In this document: one piece after another, positions 26,431-37,290 of the stretch
How the letters are laid out: the number at the start of each line of letters is the position of its first letter
Position numbering within the stretch: the stretch's first letter is position 1
NCBI GenBank assembly: GCA_029718625.1
Contig: CM056391.1
Coordinates: forward strand, 22,415,805 to 22,479,804
Direction: 5' to 3'
Source: Synaphobranchus kaupii
Lineage: Eukaryota > Chordata > Actinopteri > Anguilliformes > Synaphobranchidae
Length of the DNA: 64,000 nucleotides
Translations under genes and position numbers: made by a program
The notes under the pieces: model-generated
The model's database searches: none
What the model was told of the DNA's origin: nothing
The model's input: only the letters and a program-made list of their open reading frames with translations

Positions 26431-27887
26431 GGGCCCCCTCCCACATCTCGTAATTTTGCTTTCTTATTTACAGCCTGTCAGCTTTAACGTAGTTAAGCCA
26501 GGCGCAGAGGTACGTTTCTCTGGATTGCTCTTTTTATACCGAGGGAGACTTGTGATATCTGACTTGTCAGATGGTAATCATTTGGGAAACCAGGGTATTG
26601 GGTGGGTGGGTGGGGGGGGAGGGGGTTGCGGGCTGAGGTGGATGTACTTTATGTCTCATCACTGTGAAATTGTGTGAAATTCACGTTTTTATTTACTCGT
26701 ATAAACAATAGAAATATGCCACCCGCTCCATTTTCACTGATTATTTCACCTCAAATGTAGGAAATTCTCTTTGTTTCGGGCAATATTTAGTAAAGTATTC
26801 CTGTATCATTTGACCATGTGATTTATCTGTGGAATGTGGTTCTGTATTGTTCAGTCAACCAGGAAAGAACCGTAATGGTTCATGAGATCAAACTGCCACG
26901 GTTTTCATGTGGCCTCCCCGCCATGAACCCAGGAATTCTGTCAGCGTTTCCCTCTGCTTGAAACCTATTTTGTTTCTCGACAATTTGACAGGCAGAAAAT
27001 TCCATTTCCAATTTGACAGGCAGAAAAGACCTTTCTCATGTCATGTTTGGTAAACTGTTTTCTCAACAGCGACTGGCAACAGTCATCTGAAGTAATTAAA
27101 TAGTTTTCTTTTGTTTTATTTTTGTCTAAGTGGTGGACAGAATAGTAAACTTGTAATGTTGTAGACTGATATTTGCCTTTTTTGATCATTTTGAAGAAGC
27201 GGGGAATATATGGCCTCCCACTCAGCCACTCAGGCAGTGCCAAGAGAAATATTTGCAACCCATTCAAGGTTATGCTCACACGTGTTTGATGTGAGACACT
27301 GCGGATATTACATGTTTGTTCCTGACAGCCAGTTGGCAGGGATCTGCTGTTGGTTCAACATGTTAAGCACTCCTGACTTTCAGGCTGGGAAGAGTAATGC
27401 AGAGAGCTGAGTGTGAATATAGCTTTGAATTGAAGACCAAACCACACAGCACTGCAATTCCTGTGTTTTATGGAGTGTGCATGAGTTAACTTGTACTTTT
27501 GTACTAATTTTCTGGCTACTTTTAAAGAGAACGTTTTGGACTGTGTGTGTTTTATTTGCTTATTTCCCAGGCTTGAGCAAGTGTGCCTTTGAAAAAATTT
27601 GTATTGGCAAATTATGCATGCTGCGTTTCATTATTTAATTTCCATTATGCAAGCTTTACTTACATTTTTATATACAGTGGGGTGCAAAAAATTTGGGAAC
27701 CCCTGAGCAAAATGCCTTAATATCTAAGTGAACAGAAGCTAACCTGACCTCTAAATGGTACAAAGTTAAACAAGACACATTTTTTCAAATTTTAAAGCAA
27801 GATTACTTTTTATTAAAATCTTTTACATTTTCAAAATAATAAATAACAGGAAAACGGCCTTGTGCAAAAGTTTGGGAACCCTGTCAG

Positions 27888-28860
27888 TTAGTACTTTGTA
27901 ACTCCTCTTTGGGCAACTATAACAGCTTGTAAATACTCCCTGTAGCCAGCTAAGAGTCTTTGAATTCTTGCTTTTGGAATTATTCCCCATTCTTCCTGGC
28001 AGAACACCTCTCGCTCAGAAATATTCTTCGGCCTCCTTGCATGCACGGCATGTTTGAGATCTCTCCACAGCTTTTCAATAATATTCAAGTCTGCGGACTG
28101 TGATGGCCATTCCAAAACCTTCATCTGTCTTTCCTGGCGGTACTTCATGGTTGATTTCGAGGTATGTTTTGGATCATTGTCTTGCTGGAATACCCAATCC
28201 ATTCGGGAATTCATTCTTCCTACCACCCGCACAATATTTCCTGTGTCCTCCGCTGCCACACAACCCCCAAAGCATAATGGATCCATCTCCATGCTTAATA
28301 GTTGGCAAGGTGTTCTTCTCTACAAATGCTTCACCCTTTTTTTCTCCAAACATGCCTTCTTTGGTTGTGGCCAAAAAGTTCAATTTTGGCTTCGTCAGTC
28401 CAAAGCACATTGTTCCAAAATGCTTCAGGCTTCTCAAGGTTTTCTTTGGCATACTTCAGATGCTTAAACGCTTCTTTCTGGCAACTCTGCCATGTAGGTC
28501 TTTGTTGTTTAAAGTATGTTGTATTGTTGTCCTGTGAACAACTAGACCTGTACCTGCTACTCTTTTTTGCAGCTCGTTTGCAGTGATGTGTGGGTTCTAC
28601 TGAGCATTTCTCACCTGGTCTCAGGCCATTCTATCAGAAATAGTTTTTGGTCTTCCAGATATTGCCTTGACTTCAACTGTTCCATTTATCTTTCATTTTC
28701 TGATAATGTTTCTGACAGTGTAAATAGTTTTTTTTTTTTTTTGCCTTCTCCTTGTTTGTGGAAGTGAACAATCTTGATTCTGACATGCAGGGACAACTGT
28801 TTAGAGGAACCCATGGTTGTTAACACCAGACACAGTCAGATGTTTTAGAAGGCATGGAGT
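27888..28860 (-). pseudogene. Tc1 transposase pseudogene (minus strand)
   Basis: Reading leftwards from 28833, MGSSKQLSLHVRIKIVHFHK starts the N-terminal DNA-binding part, which is then frameshifted. A segment with TIKHGDGSIMLWG lies at about 28290-28330. The catalytic C-terminal half reads [34 protein letters not shown] and ends VAQRGVTKY at 27888. The DND...NIIE pair fits the second Asp and the Glu of the DD34E triad. At least two frameshifts and a poly-A/T run near 28728 break the frame, so it is inactive. Confidence 0.85.
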
Positions 28861-28904
28861 GCCTTTTACTTCAGAATAAATAGTTCAGCCCTGAAATTAT
28901 ATTC

Positions 28905-29670
28905 CACGTCACGTGGCGCTGTAATGGCGACATGTAGTCCAGCTGTCTCTCGTGTTCATTTTTGTTCATTTGAATGTATTTTGTTGTATCTGGCTTTTGT
29001 CTCTTGTTTTTTTCATGCGCTGTGTGTCTGTTGTGGGACGGGGAAGCGGGCTGGAGATGTTCAGGGCACTCATGCTGCTGGTTTTGATAATATTGACAAA
29101 TTGTATATTCGGGATAATTTTGTTTGTGGTCATCACCATGGAGACGCATTCGCAACATATGCTCGGGAATGTCCGTTGGATCTGCAGCAACAAAGTTTAC
29201 CATCGTTCTTCACTGGAGTTGAAGATGTCGGGACTCGGGATTGATCTAGGACTGCAGGCGATCTTCAAAAGGCCACCAGGGAAGGGGAAGGAGAAGATAA
29301 TGCAGGGGAAGAGTGAGACGACAAGTGGGAAGGCTGACGCAGTTCGGTGCTCTGTGTTGACAGTGGACAGAGACCGCAACACTGCGTGTATGGAGGAAAG
29401 TCGTGGAGGCAGAGTTTTTGTGTTGGACTGCTTGATAACACTGGACATCTCGGGACAGCGGGGGCTATTTTTAATCATGACGGTCGTCTGTAGGCTATTA
29501 CACTTTAATTCACTTAATTAGTTTGATTAATGCAATGATTATATTGAATGTCTTTATTTGATATGTTTGTGTGTTGTGGGTCTGCCCCACTGTCTATGTC
29601 TTTTTTGTTGTTGCAGGTGGCTACAACTGAAGTTCCTTAGCGGGAAAATAAAAGTCATTCTATTCTATTC
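28905..29670 (+). mobile_element. Insertion nested in the Tc1 element, probably a non-LTR-type retroelement remnant
   Basis: About 770 bases interrupt the region between the Tc1 transposase start and its right terminal repeat. The insert ends in a short polyadenylation-like AATAAAAG and the tandem tail ATTCTATTCTATTC, as many fish LINE-like elements do. An open frame of about 190 codons (28952-29521) has no recognisable reverse transcriptase or endonuclease motifs. Borders are estimated from where the Tc1 sequence is lost; no clear target duplication was found. Confidence 0.5.
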
Positions 29671-30132
29671 ACCTGACCCATTGAAGCCCTAACAAGTAAA
29701 TCACCTGGGTCTGGGCCTTAGTAATCATCTTTTTAAAAATAAGAATCCAAAAGGGTTCCCAAACTTCACAGGGCCTTTTTTCTTTTTTATTATTTTGAAA
29801 CTGTAAAAATGTAAAATTAAAAAAGTAATGTGTAGTAAAGTTAAGAAATGTGTCATGTTTAACTTTGTATCATTTAGACTAGAGGTCAGGATAGCTTCTG
29901 TTCACTTAGATATTAATTGTAAAAGGCATTTTGACCAGGGGTGCCCATATTTTTCTTCTCTACAAATGTGTTGAGGTTATTTTCTCTGATGTGCATTTTG
30001 TTTTTAGATTTTACATTTTTGGGTTTAGCCTTGTATTTGCATGTGTGCATACTGTACATACACATAATAATGAAAATGAGTCGGCATAGGCCTACTTCTA
30101 TATATATAGCCTACACTTTATATTGCCATCTA

Positions 30133-31676
30133 CAGTCAAGCCGGAAAGTCTGCACACTCCTTTCACCTTCTCCTCGTTTTATTACGTTACAGACATACTC
30201 TACAATAGATTGAGTTAATTTTTTGTCTCAAAATTCTACGCAAAATAGCCCATAATGACAAAGTGAAAACAGGTTTTTAGACATTTGTGCTAATTTATTA
30301 AAAATCTAAATGTAAAATATTATATGTACACAAGTGTGCACACCCTTTGATATGACACCCAAAGTGAGCTGAGGTGCATTTTATTTCCACTGATACTTGA
30401 GATGTTAACTTAATTGGAGTCCACCTGTGATAAATTCAATTGATTGGACACCTGCCTATATAAGGTCCCACAGTTGACAGTGCATGTCAGAGCAAACTCC
30501 AAGCCATGGGGTCAAAGGAATTATCTGCAGACCTCAGAAACAGGATTGTGTCAAGGCATAGATCTGGAGAAGGGTACGGAAAAATCTCTGCAGCTTTACA
30601 GGTCCCAAAGAGCACAGTGGCCACCATCATTCGTAAATGGAAGAAGTTTGGAACCACCAAGAATCTTCCTAGACCTGGCCGCCCGGCCAAACTGAGCAAT
30701 CGGGGAAGACGGGCCTTGGCCAGGGAGGTGAGCAGGAACCCGAGGGTCACTCTGACAGAGCTCCAGCGTATCCTTGTGGAGATGGGAGAACCTTTCAGAA
30801 GATCAACCATCCAGGCAGCACTCCACCAATCAGGCCTTTATGGTAGAGTGGCCAGACGGAAGCCCCATGAGAATCAAGATTCTCTGGTCTGATGAAACCA
30901 AAATTGAACTTTTTGGCCTGAATACCAAGCGTCACGTCTGGAGGAAACCAGGCACCGCTCATCACCTGGCTAATACCATCCCTACAGTGAAGCATGGCGG
31001 CGGCAGCATCATCATGTGGGGATGTTTTTCAGCAGCGGTAATGGGGCGACTAGTCCTGATAGAGGGAAAGATGAATGCAGCTAAGTACACCGAGATCCTT
31101 GAAGAAAACCTGCTCCAGAGTGCTCTGGACCTCAGTCTGGGGCGAAGGTTTACCTTCCAACATGACAACGACCCGAAGCACGCAGTCAAGAGAACAAAGG
31201 AGTGGCTTCAGAGAAAGTCTGTGCATGTCCTTGAGTGGCCCAGCCAGAGCCCAGACCTGAATCCAATTGAACATCTGTGGAAAGAGCTGAAAATGGCTGT
31301 GTACCAACGCTCCCCATCCAACCTGACGGAGCTTGCAAGGATATGCCAAGAGGAATGGGCAAAAATGTCCAGAAACAAGTGTGCCAAGCTCGTAGCTTCT
31401 TTCCCAAGACGCCTTGAAGCTGTAATCGCTGCCAAAGGTGCAGCAACCAAGTATTAGGCTAAGGGTGTGTACAGATATGTAACCCCTAAATAACCTATTT
31501 TTGTCAGTAAAATAAAATTGCATATTTTCTAAAAACCTGTTTTCACTTCGTCATTATTGGCTATTGTGTGTAGATGTTTGAGGCAAAAAATGAACTCAAT
31601 CTATTGTAGTATAAGTCTGTAACGTAATAAAACGTGGAGAAGGTGAAAGGAGTGTGCAGACTTTCCGGCTTGACTG
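30133..31676 (+). mobile_element. Nearly complete Tc1/mariner element, 1,544 bp, with TA target duplication
   Basis: The ends are CAGTCAAGCCGGAAAGTCTG and its inverted partner CAGACTTTCCGGCTTGACTG, each flanked by TA (30131-30132 and 31677-31678). The inverted repeats extend inward for well over 100 bases (for example AGTGTGCAGACTTTCC and AAAACCTGTTTTCACTT match their left counterparts). Inside lies one transposase gene on the + strand. Well-preserved ends and few lesions suggest this is the youngest transposon in the window. Confidence 0.95.
30506..31457 (+). pseudogene. Tc1 transposase, disrupted by one internal deletion/frameshift
   Basis: The N-terminal half opens at ATG 30506 (MGSKELSADLRNRIVSRHRS) with paired-type helix-turn-helix regions over about residues 5-110, including the GRP-like linker RPGRPAKLS. 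The frame breaks near 30862: RVARRKP is followed directly by the codons for [12 protein letters not shown] in another frame, with the usual connecting residues missing, so a short deletion (tens of bases) is the likely cause. The second half is open to 31457 and keeps [15 protein letters not shown] and NPIEHLW, the three acidic residues of the DD34E catalytic site, and ends AAKGAATKY. Such enzymes cut and paste at TA. This copy cannot make a complete enzyme. Confidence 0.92.
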
Positions 31677-31830
31677 TATATGTTGTGGAAAAATGAGTTA
31701 TTACTGATATTACAAGTCATTACTGGAACTTTAATTGGTTATCCCTTGATTAAATTGGTATGCCAGGGTTCCTGAGTGCACAACAATCGATGAATCTGTT
31801 TCAGGATTTTGTGCCAACTTCTGCTCTTAA

Positions 31831-32028
31831 TTATTTAATTTGCTCAATCATATCTTGATCTGACAGCTGCAGTCTGCTACTGTATCCTGTGTTGAAGTAC
31901 AGCAGTGAACCAGTGTAGTTTATAGAGCTGTCAGAAAAGTAAAAATGAAGGTAATTGGCTGGAACAAAAACCACGAACGGATCTGTGCATCCCTGCTTTA
32001 ACCAGTCAATCACCCCCTTGTAGTAGTA
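31831..32028 (-). other. Unidentified exon-like open segment
   Basis: On the minus strand a good acceptor (CTTTTTGTCTTACAG) ends at 32029, followed by 66 codons to a stop at 31831: YYYKGVIDWLKQGCTDPFVV, then FVPANYLHFYFSDSSINYTG, and so on to MIEQIK. The composition is protein-like (aromatics, Gly, Pro, charged residues, an N-linked glycosylation-like NYT) rather than repetitive. I do not recognise the family. It could be a terminal exon of a nested gene, a stray exon copy or transposon-derived sequence, or chance. It sits between two Tc1 elements. Confidence 0.3.
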
Positions 32029-32399
32029 CTGTAAGACAAAAAGTACAAGAGATCCCACTCTATACATTGGATTGTATAAAACAACATATGAAAAATTGAG
32101 CAAAAAAAAAAGATAATTAGATTCATTTTAATTCTTAATGAATTCATGCAAAGAATGAAGTCAAAGTATTCAAACATGACCCATGTGGACCCAAGTCTTT
32201 GTCATTACGAGACAAAGATATTATTTCACCATTTATGGTTGTCAAACTGTAGGTCTCGAAAGTTGAGGTGGGTAGGCCAAAAGTAGAGTGAAAATGGACA
32301 CTGTCATCAGTTTTCTTAATGATGGTTTGTGTTTTTTTTCTCAAAAGTATAAGTATAATGTTCATTACTCAAAGGTTACGTTATGGGTGAAATATCTGA

Positions 32400-33263
32400 G
32401 AGGCAAGGTTAAAAACAGCCCGTTTTCCCCTGGAATTACCCTTCTTCACACTTTCCTCTTTCTATCACGTTGGTACTGGGTAATATTCGTCTCATCTGTC
32501 CATAAGACTTTGTTCCAGAACTCTACAGTTTTTTAAACAGACTTTTTTGCAAACTCTAACATGCCCATTCTGTACTTGAGGCTTACCAGTGGTTTCCGTC
32601 TTGCGGTGAACCATCTTAGGTTATGCTGGTGTTGTCTTCTCTTTATGGTAGTCTTTTACCTTCATCTTGGAGAGTGTTCTTGATCTGTTGAAACAGTTGA
32701 AAGAAGTTTTTCTTCACAATTAAAAGTAAAGTATTCTTCGGTCATCCACCGCAGTGGTCTTTCGTGGTCTACCAGATCGTTTGCTATTGCTGAGCTCACC
32801 AGTGAGTTCTTGCTTCTTAACTATGTATCAAGCAGTTGATTTTAGCTATGGCTGATTGATTTATTGAGATTGCTTGCTTTACTGCATTACCGGCATTGAT
32901 ACTTATGTAAGCACTTATTTGCAACATACTCCAAATGCAAATTTCACACCTAGAATCAACTCTAGACCTTTTTTTGCTGTCTTGTGCATGAACTAACGAT
33001 GCAAAGACACACAGTTGGCCAAGAAACAGCTGAGCAGCCAATTGTCCAATTACTTTTGCCCCCCTAAAATTGGGGGGACTATGTATAAAAAGGGCTGCAA
33101 TCCCTGCATGGATCACCCAATATCGATGTAAATACCCTCAAATTAAATCTGACATTCTGCACTTTAACCCCATACTGTATCCATTGTGTTATTTAAAATA
33201 CAATGTGCTGGATTACAGACAACAAATATTGTGCCACTGTCCCAATACATTTGCATTAAACTG
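32400..33263 (-). mobile_element. Decayed Tc1/mariner copy of another family
   Basis: The minus strand matches a common fish Tc1-like family: TCGTCTCATCTGTCCATAAG at 32490, GAGCTCACCAGTGAGTTCTT at 32792, a conserved AGCTGAGCAGCCAATTGTCC at 33029 and CCCTCAAATTAAATCTGACA at 33135. The right end ACTG then TA lies at 33260-33265. The coding frame is destroyed throughout. The left end is not clear and may extend further left than given. Confidence 0.75.
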
Positions 33264-34642
33264 TATATTCACATTCATATACCAGTATAGCCTACCAAAA
33301 ATTGCACTGGGCCACCAGATTTGGCTCCTTGGTATCCAAGAAGACTACTGCATGGATTTATGGGTTGTCCATCCCTGGTGGTCTCGGTCTAACCTTTTTA
33401 GTAGTGTTGTTAGACTGTAGTCATCCAGTGGTCACATGCTGGAATAAAATAAGTTCCTGCAAGCTTTGTTTCTGGACCATTTATTTCAAGCAGAGATTTT
33501 GCACGATACTCTTTGAAATGGCAGCCTAACTAATTAACGTCATCGCAATTACAGACCTTATGATCCTCCCTTGCGGATGCCAGTGTGTTTTTTATTTATT
33601 TATTTATTTTATTTCGCAAAAGGGAGAAGTTCTGCCTCGACTCGTGCCCTCAGTTGCGCGTGACTAAGCTGGGCCGAGAACAGACAAACCCATCATTACT
33701 GCAGGCTGACGAAGACCACTTTCTAACTCTATTTATTCCTGACAGGTTTAAATTAAGCCTACAGCGCACGCGCTGCCTCTCCCTTTTTAAAAATGGGAAA
33801 ATAATTCACCGCTGGGAAGGCTGTGCAAAAAAAAGGGCCTTGCCAAATTTTTCTCATCCCCCTCAGATCCCCCCCATGAAATAAAACGGGCATTTAAGAG
33901 AATTTGAACACAAACATCTCAGATGTGATAAACTTTGCAAGGCCCAGTCCAGGAAGGGGGATCTTTGGGGAGACGGGGAAGGTTTTTCATCTTGTGAATA
34001 TTTGCCTTGGGTGGAAAAAGTAGGACAGTCGGGGAGAGTTCTACGGCTGCAGGGAAGAATGTGAAGAGAATTTTGTCGCGATGAATGGTGTTCTCAGTCC
34101 TGCCCTCCCTCCCGTGAGCCAGAGAGCCTTTCATCGATTGTCACATGCTCTGTTTGAGCCTCACTTGAGCCCCCCCCCCCCCCCCCATGTATTTCAAGAT
34201 GACTATTCTCTATTGGTAATAACCTGGTAATGCATGCGAGTAACAGCAGACTGGACGTGGCTTAGCTTGTTTGTTTTGCTTTACCTCTTTTCTGCGGTGA
34301 TGATTTAAAGGACCTCAATGAATTGGCAAAGTGAACCCCTTTAATAATGCTCAAAATGAAAAGGAATTGGAATGTAACAAGTTGAACAAAGATCCGTCAT
34401 GGCTGCCAGACGTGAAAACAACAGAGACAAAGCCAGGCGCACAGAGCTGTGCTTGTGCCAAATAAAATCCATATTTAAATCCTCTACTCAACAGATACTG
34501 CATGTGAGTGAACTGCCTTTGGCACCAGTTATATAAGAGACAAAAAATATCTCTAGTTTAAAGTGTGCGTCTGTATTTTCTTATGTTGGAAGTCTGAATG
34601 ATCTTGAACATTCACTTTTCACTTCATGATCATTGTTGCACA
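33264..34642. other. Intronic stretch without recognisable exons
   Basis: It contains a (TTTA)n patch at 33591-33612 and a poly-C run at 34171-34187. No gene or RNA is recognised. Confidence 0.55.
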
Positions 34643-35780
34643 TAGAATCTCTCTCTGACCTCAGTGTGCAGTGAGAATCTCTCTCTGACCTCAGTGTGCA
34701 GTGAGAATCTCTCTCTGACCTCAGTGTGCAGTGATAGAATCTCTGGCCTCAGTGTGCAGTGAGAATCTCTCTGACCTCAGTGTGCAGTGATAGAAGCTCT
34801 CTCTGACCTCAGTGTGCAGTGATAGAAGCTCTCTCTGGCCTCAGTGTGCAGTGAGAATCTCTCTGACCTCAGTGTGCAGTGATAGAATCTCTCTCTGACC
34901 TCAGTGTGCAGTGAGAATCTCTCTCTGACCTCAGTGTGCAGTGAGAATCTCTCTGACCTCAGTGTGCAGTGATAGAACCTCTCTCTGGCCTCAGTGTGCA
35001 GTGAGAATCTCTCTGACCTCATTGTGCAGTGATAGAACCTCTCTCTGGCCTCAGTGTGCAGTGAGAATCTCTCTGACCTCAGTGTGCAGTGAGAATCTCT
35101 CTGACCTTAGTGTGCAGTGAGAATCTCTCTCTGACCTCAGTGTGCAGTGAGAATCTCTCTGACCTCAGTGTGCAGTGATAGAATCTCTCTCTGACCTCAG
35201 TGTGCAGTGAGAATCTCTCTGACCTCAGTGTGCAGTGATAGAATCTCTCTCTGACCTCAGTGTGCAGTGATAGAACCTCTCTCTGACCTCAGTGTGCAGT
35301 GAGAATCTCTCTGACCTCAGTGTGCAGTGATAGAATCTCTCTCTGACCTCAGTGTGCAGTGAGAATCTCTCTGACCTCAGTGTGCAGTGATAGAATCTCT
35401 CTCTGACCTCAGTGTGCAGTGATAGAACCTCTCTCTGACCTCAGTGTGCAGTGATGGAGAATCTCTGACCTCAGTGTGCAGTGATGGAGACTCTCTCTCC
35501 AGCTTCAGTGTGCAGTGATGGAGAATCTCTCTCTGAACTCAGTGTGCAGTGATGGGGACTCTCTCTCCGGCTTCAGTGTGCAGTGATGGAGAATCTCTCT
35601 CTGACCTCAGTGTGCAGTGATGGAGACTCTCTGGCTTCAGTGTGCAGTTACAGAATCTCTCTCTTACCTCAGTATGCAGTGATGGAGACTCTCTGGCTTC
35701 AGTGTGCAGTTACAGAATCTCTCTCTTACCTCAGTATGCAGTGATGGCGACTCTCTCTCTGGCTTCATTGTGCAGTGACA
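34643..35780. repeat. About 30-bp minisatellite with variable unit length
   Basis: About 38 units built around CTGACCTCAGTGTGCAGTG, joined by GAGAATCTCTCT or GATAGAATCTCTCT so that unit length varies from about 28 to 34 bases. The last quarter is more divergent (GATGGAGACTCTCTCTCC and GGCTTCAG variants). Unlike the 27- and 28-bp arrays, indels of CT pairs between units are frequent. Confidence 0.95.
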
Positions 35781-36659
35781 CGGTCTGTGTTTGAATTTAG
35801 TGTGCAGTGTCTTATGACACTGGAGTTCAGTGATTTAGTGGATAGTTAAATTGAACAGCTGAATCATAACAGCCAAAACCACAGAAATGACACACGCTAT
35901 AAAATGTGATTGCTCTTATTTATGTATTTTTAGCTTAGGGCCGGCTGCTGTTTTTGAAGAATTTTTGGTTGTTTCTCAAAAGCAAATCGCATGTGTTTTT
36001 TATTACTCAGGCTATACAGCATGACTCTTTCCGTTTGAAAGGACTTCCCCAGTTAGGTCAGTACTTTAAATATAGAATACCCATGATGCATTTATACATC
36101 TCACTAGCTTTCTTTCACCAAGGCTTCTATTTTTTGATTTAAGGATAAGTGTAGTAAAAGTGGCAAAAGCTTTATAGTTCCAGGGTGAGAAAAAAAATGC
36201 ACGATACATTAAGTCCCTTAGGACAACAGTGATATATGCTTGCACAGTTATGTTTATATTTAATTAAACTGTGCTTTAAGGACCTGACACAACCACAAAG
36301 GGAAGTGACATTGCATCACATTCCATTCTTTTCTGTGCGTAGCATAACTTGCAGAACGGGCAGAAAAGCACCAAGAAGCTTTTGCATCAAATAGATGTGC
36401 AACAGCAGATCGGTTTTGTGTGGCGTAATGAAAAGTTGCATGCCTGAATGCTAATGTTACCAGCAGTTGTCATGTTTGATTTCAACACGTAATAAATGTA
36501 GCAGTGATCTTGAAAATCCTATTGTTACAAAAAATAAGTAAAAAAAATAAAACCCAGGCTCGTTTCCATTTTAAAATTTAAAGGGGGTATTTTACATACA
36601 ATGTTTAATGGAATATGTTGTGAAGTGAATGGAACATTAGCTTGGCTGAGAATAACCCA

Positions 36660-36829
36660 TCGTCCAGTAGTTAGGCCTAAGGCGGGTCTGAAGGTGGGTC
36701 TCAGAATGAGGCAGAAGAGTATTGGTGGTGGTAGAGGCGAGTTTCCCCCTCATCATTGTAAAGCGCTTTGAGTATCTAGAAAGGCGCTATATAAATGCCA
36801 TGCATTATTATTATTATTATTATTATTGG
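36660..36829 (+). mobile_element. 3' end of an L2/CR1-type LINE (or a SINE using its tail)
   Basis: TGTAAAGCGCTTTGAGTATC, then AAGGCGCTATATAAATGC and (ATT)n at about 36767-36827 are the familiar 3' tail of fish L2-type non-LTR elements with an ATT microsatellite end. The upstream 100 bases are probably part of the same copy. No coding sequence remains. Confidence 0.75.
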
Positions 36830-36884
36830 GAGACCAACGTTTACTCATAGGTCTGAGTTCACTTTAAAACTCCAGAAATGGAAC

Positions 36885-37290
36885 GGCGACTATTTTAAGA
36901 GCTCGTCCCGTCCGCCCCTCTTCCCGCGCTGGCCGCGGTCCGAGCGTGGTGAGAATGTGTAAAACCCGCGCGAAGCGCGCGTGTCGCCGCGTCTGTAACT
37001 GCTGGCCGCGAGCCCGGCTGCATGACTTCACACCCAGCGCCGTGGCGCGAAAGCGTTTCCGTGGCGCGCAGACACGCGGGCAACGACGACGACGACTTGA
37101 CGAGCGGAACCATGCGCCGGGAAGGAAAGGGTTAAAACGCAAAGCCCGCGTATTTGAATCCGAACTGTGTTCCGCAGCGGCTCAGGTCCGTTTCTATAGG
37201 AGCGACGCATTAATCACACGCTAATCGTATGATTTGGTTAGCTAACATCAAAGTGGATTACCGGCCGGTATGGCTGGGCAGCTGCGGCGG
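36885..37290. promoter_or_regulatory. CpG-rich block about 2 kb upstream of the third coding exon
   Basis: CpG-dense sequence (for example AAACCCGCGCGAAGCGCGCG, CGCAGACACGCGGGCAACG and an ACGACGACGACTTGACG tract) stands out sharply from its AT-rich flanks. It could be a CpG island marking an internal promoter for a shorter tcf12-like transcript, as E-protein genes are known to use alternative promoters. No transcription start signal or coding exon with homology can be shown. It could equally be an unmethylated intragenic island of other role. Confidence 0.35.

Larger units (their letters stand above)
23156..27672. other. Intronic stretch with GC-rich patches
   Basis: No exon is recognisable. 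It contains GC-rich DNA at 24640-24760, a T17 then G-rich tract at 25003-25080, and the CpG-rich block at 26160-26430. Two nearby copies of CAATTTGACAGGCAGAAAA occur at 26980 and 27009. Confidence 0.55.
27675..29962 (-). mobile_element. Tc1/mariner element with another element nested inside
   Basis: The left end starts after TA with CAGTGGGGTGCAAAAAATTT. The first 125 bases or so are matched, inverted, by about 29838-29962 (for example ATATCTAAGTGAACAGAAGC against its complement). Long terminal inverted repeats and a minus-strand Tc1-type transposase identify the superfamily. The outermost bases of the right end have decayed. Total length is about 2.3 kb, but removing the nested insertion at about 28905-29670 leaves about 1.5 kb, the normal size for Tc1. 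Confidence 0.85.

Noticed and set aside
28924..29521. Host gene within the Tc1 element
   Set aside because: The segment behaves as an insertion with a retroelement-like tail and has no intron structure or known domain.
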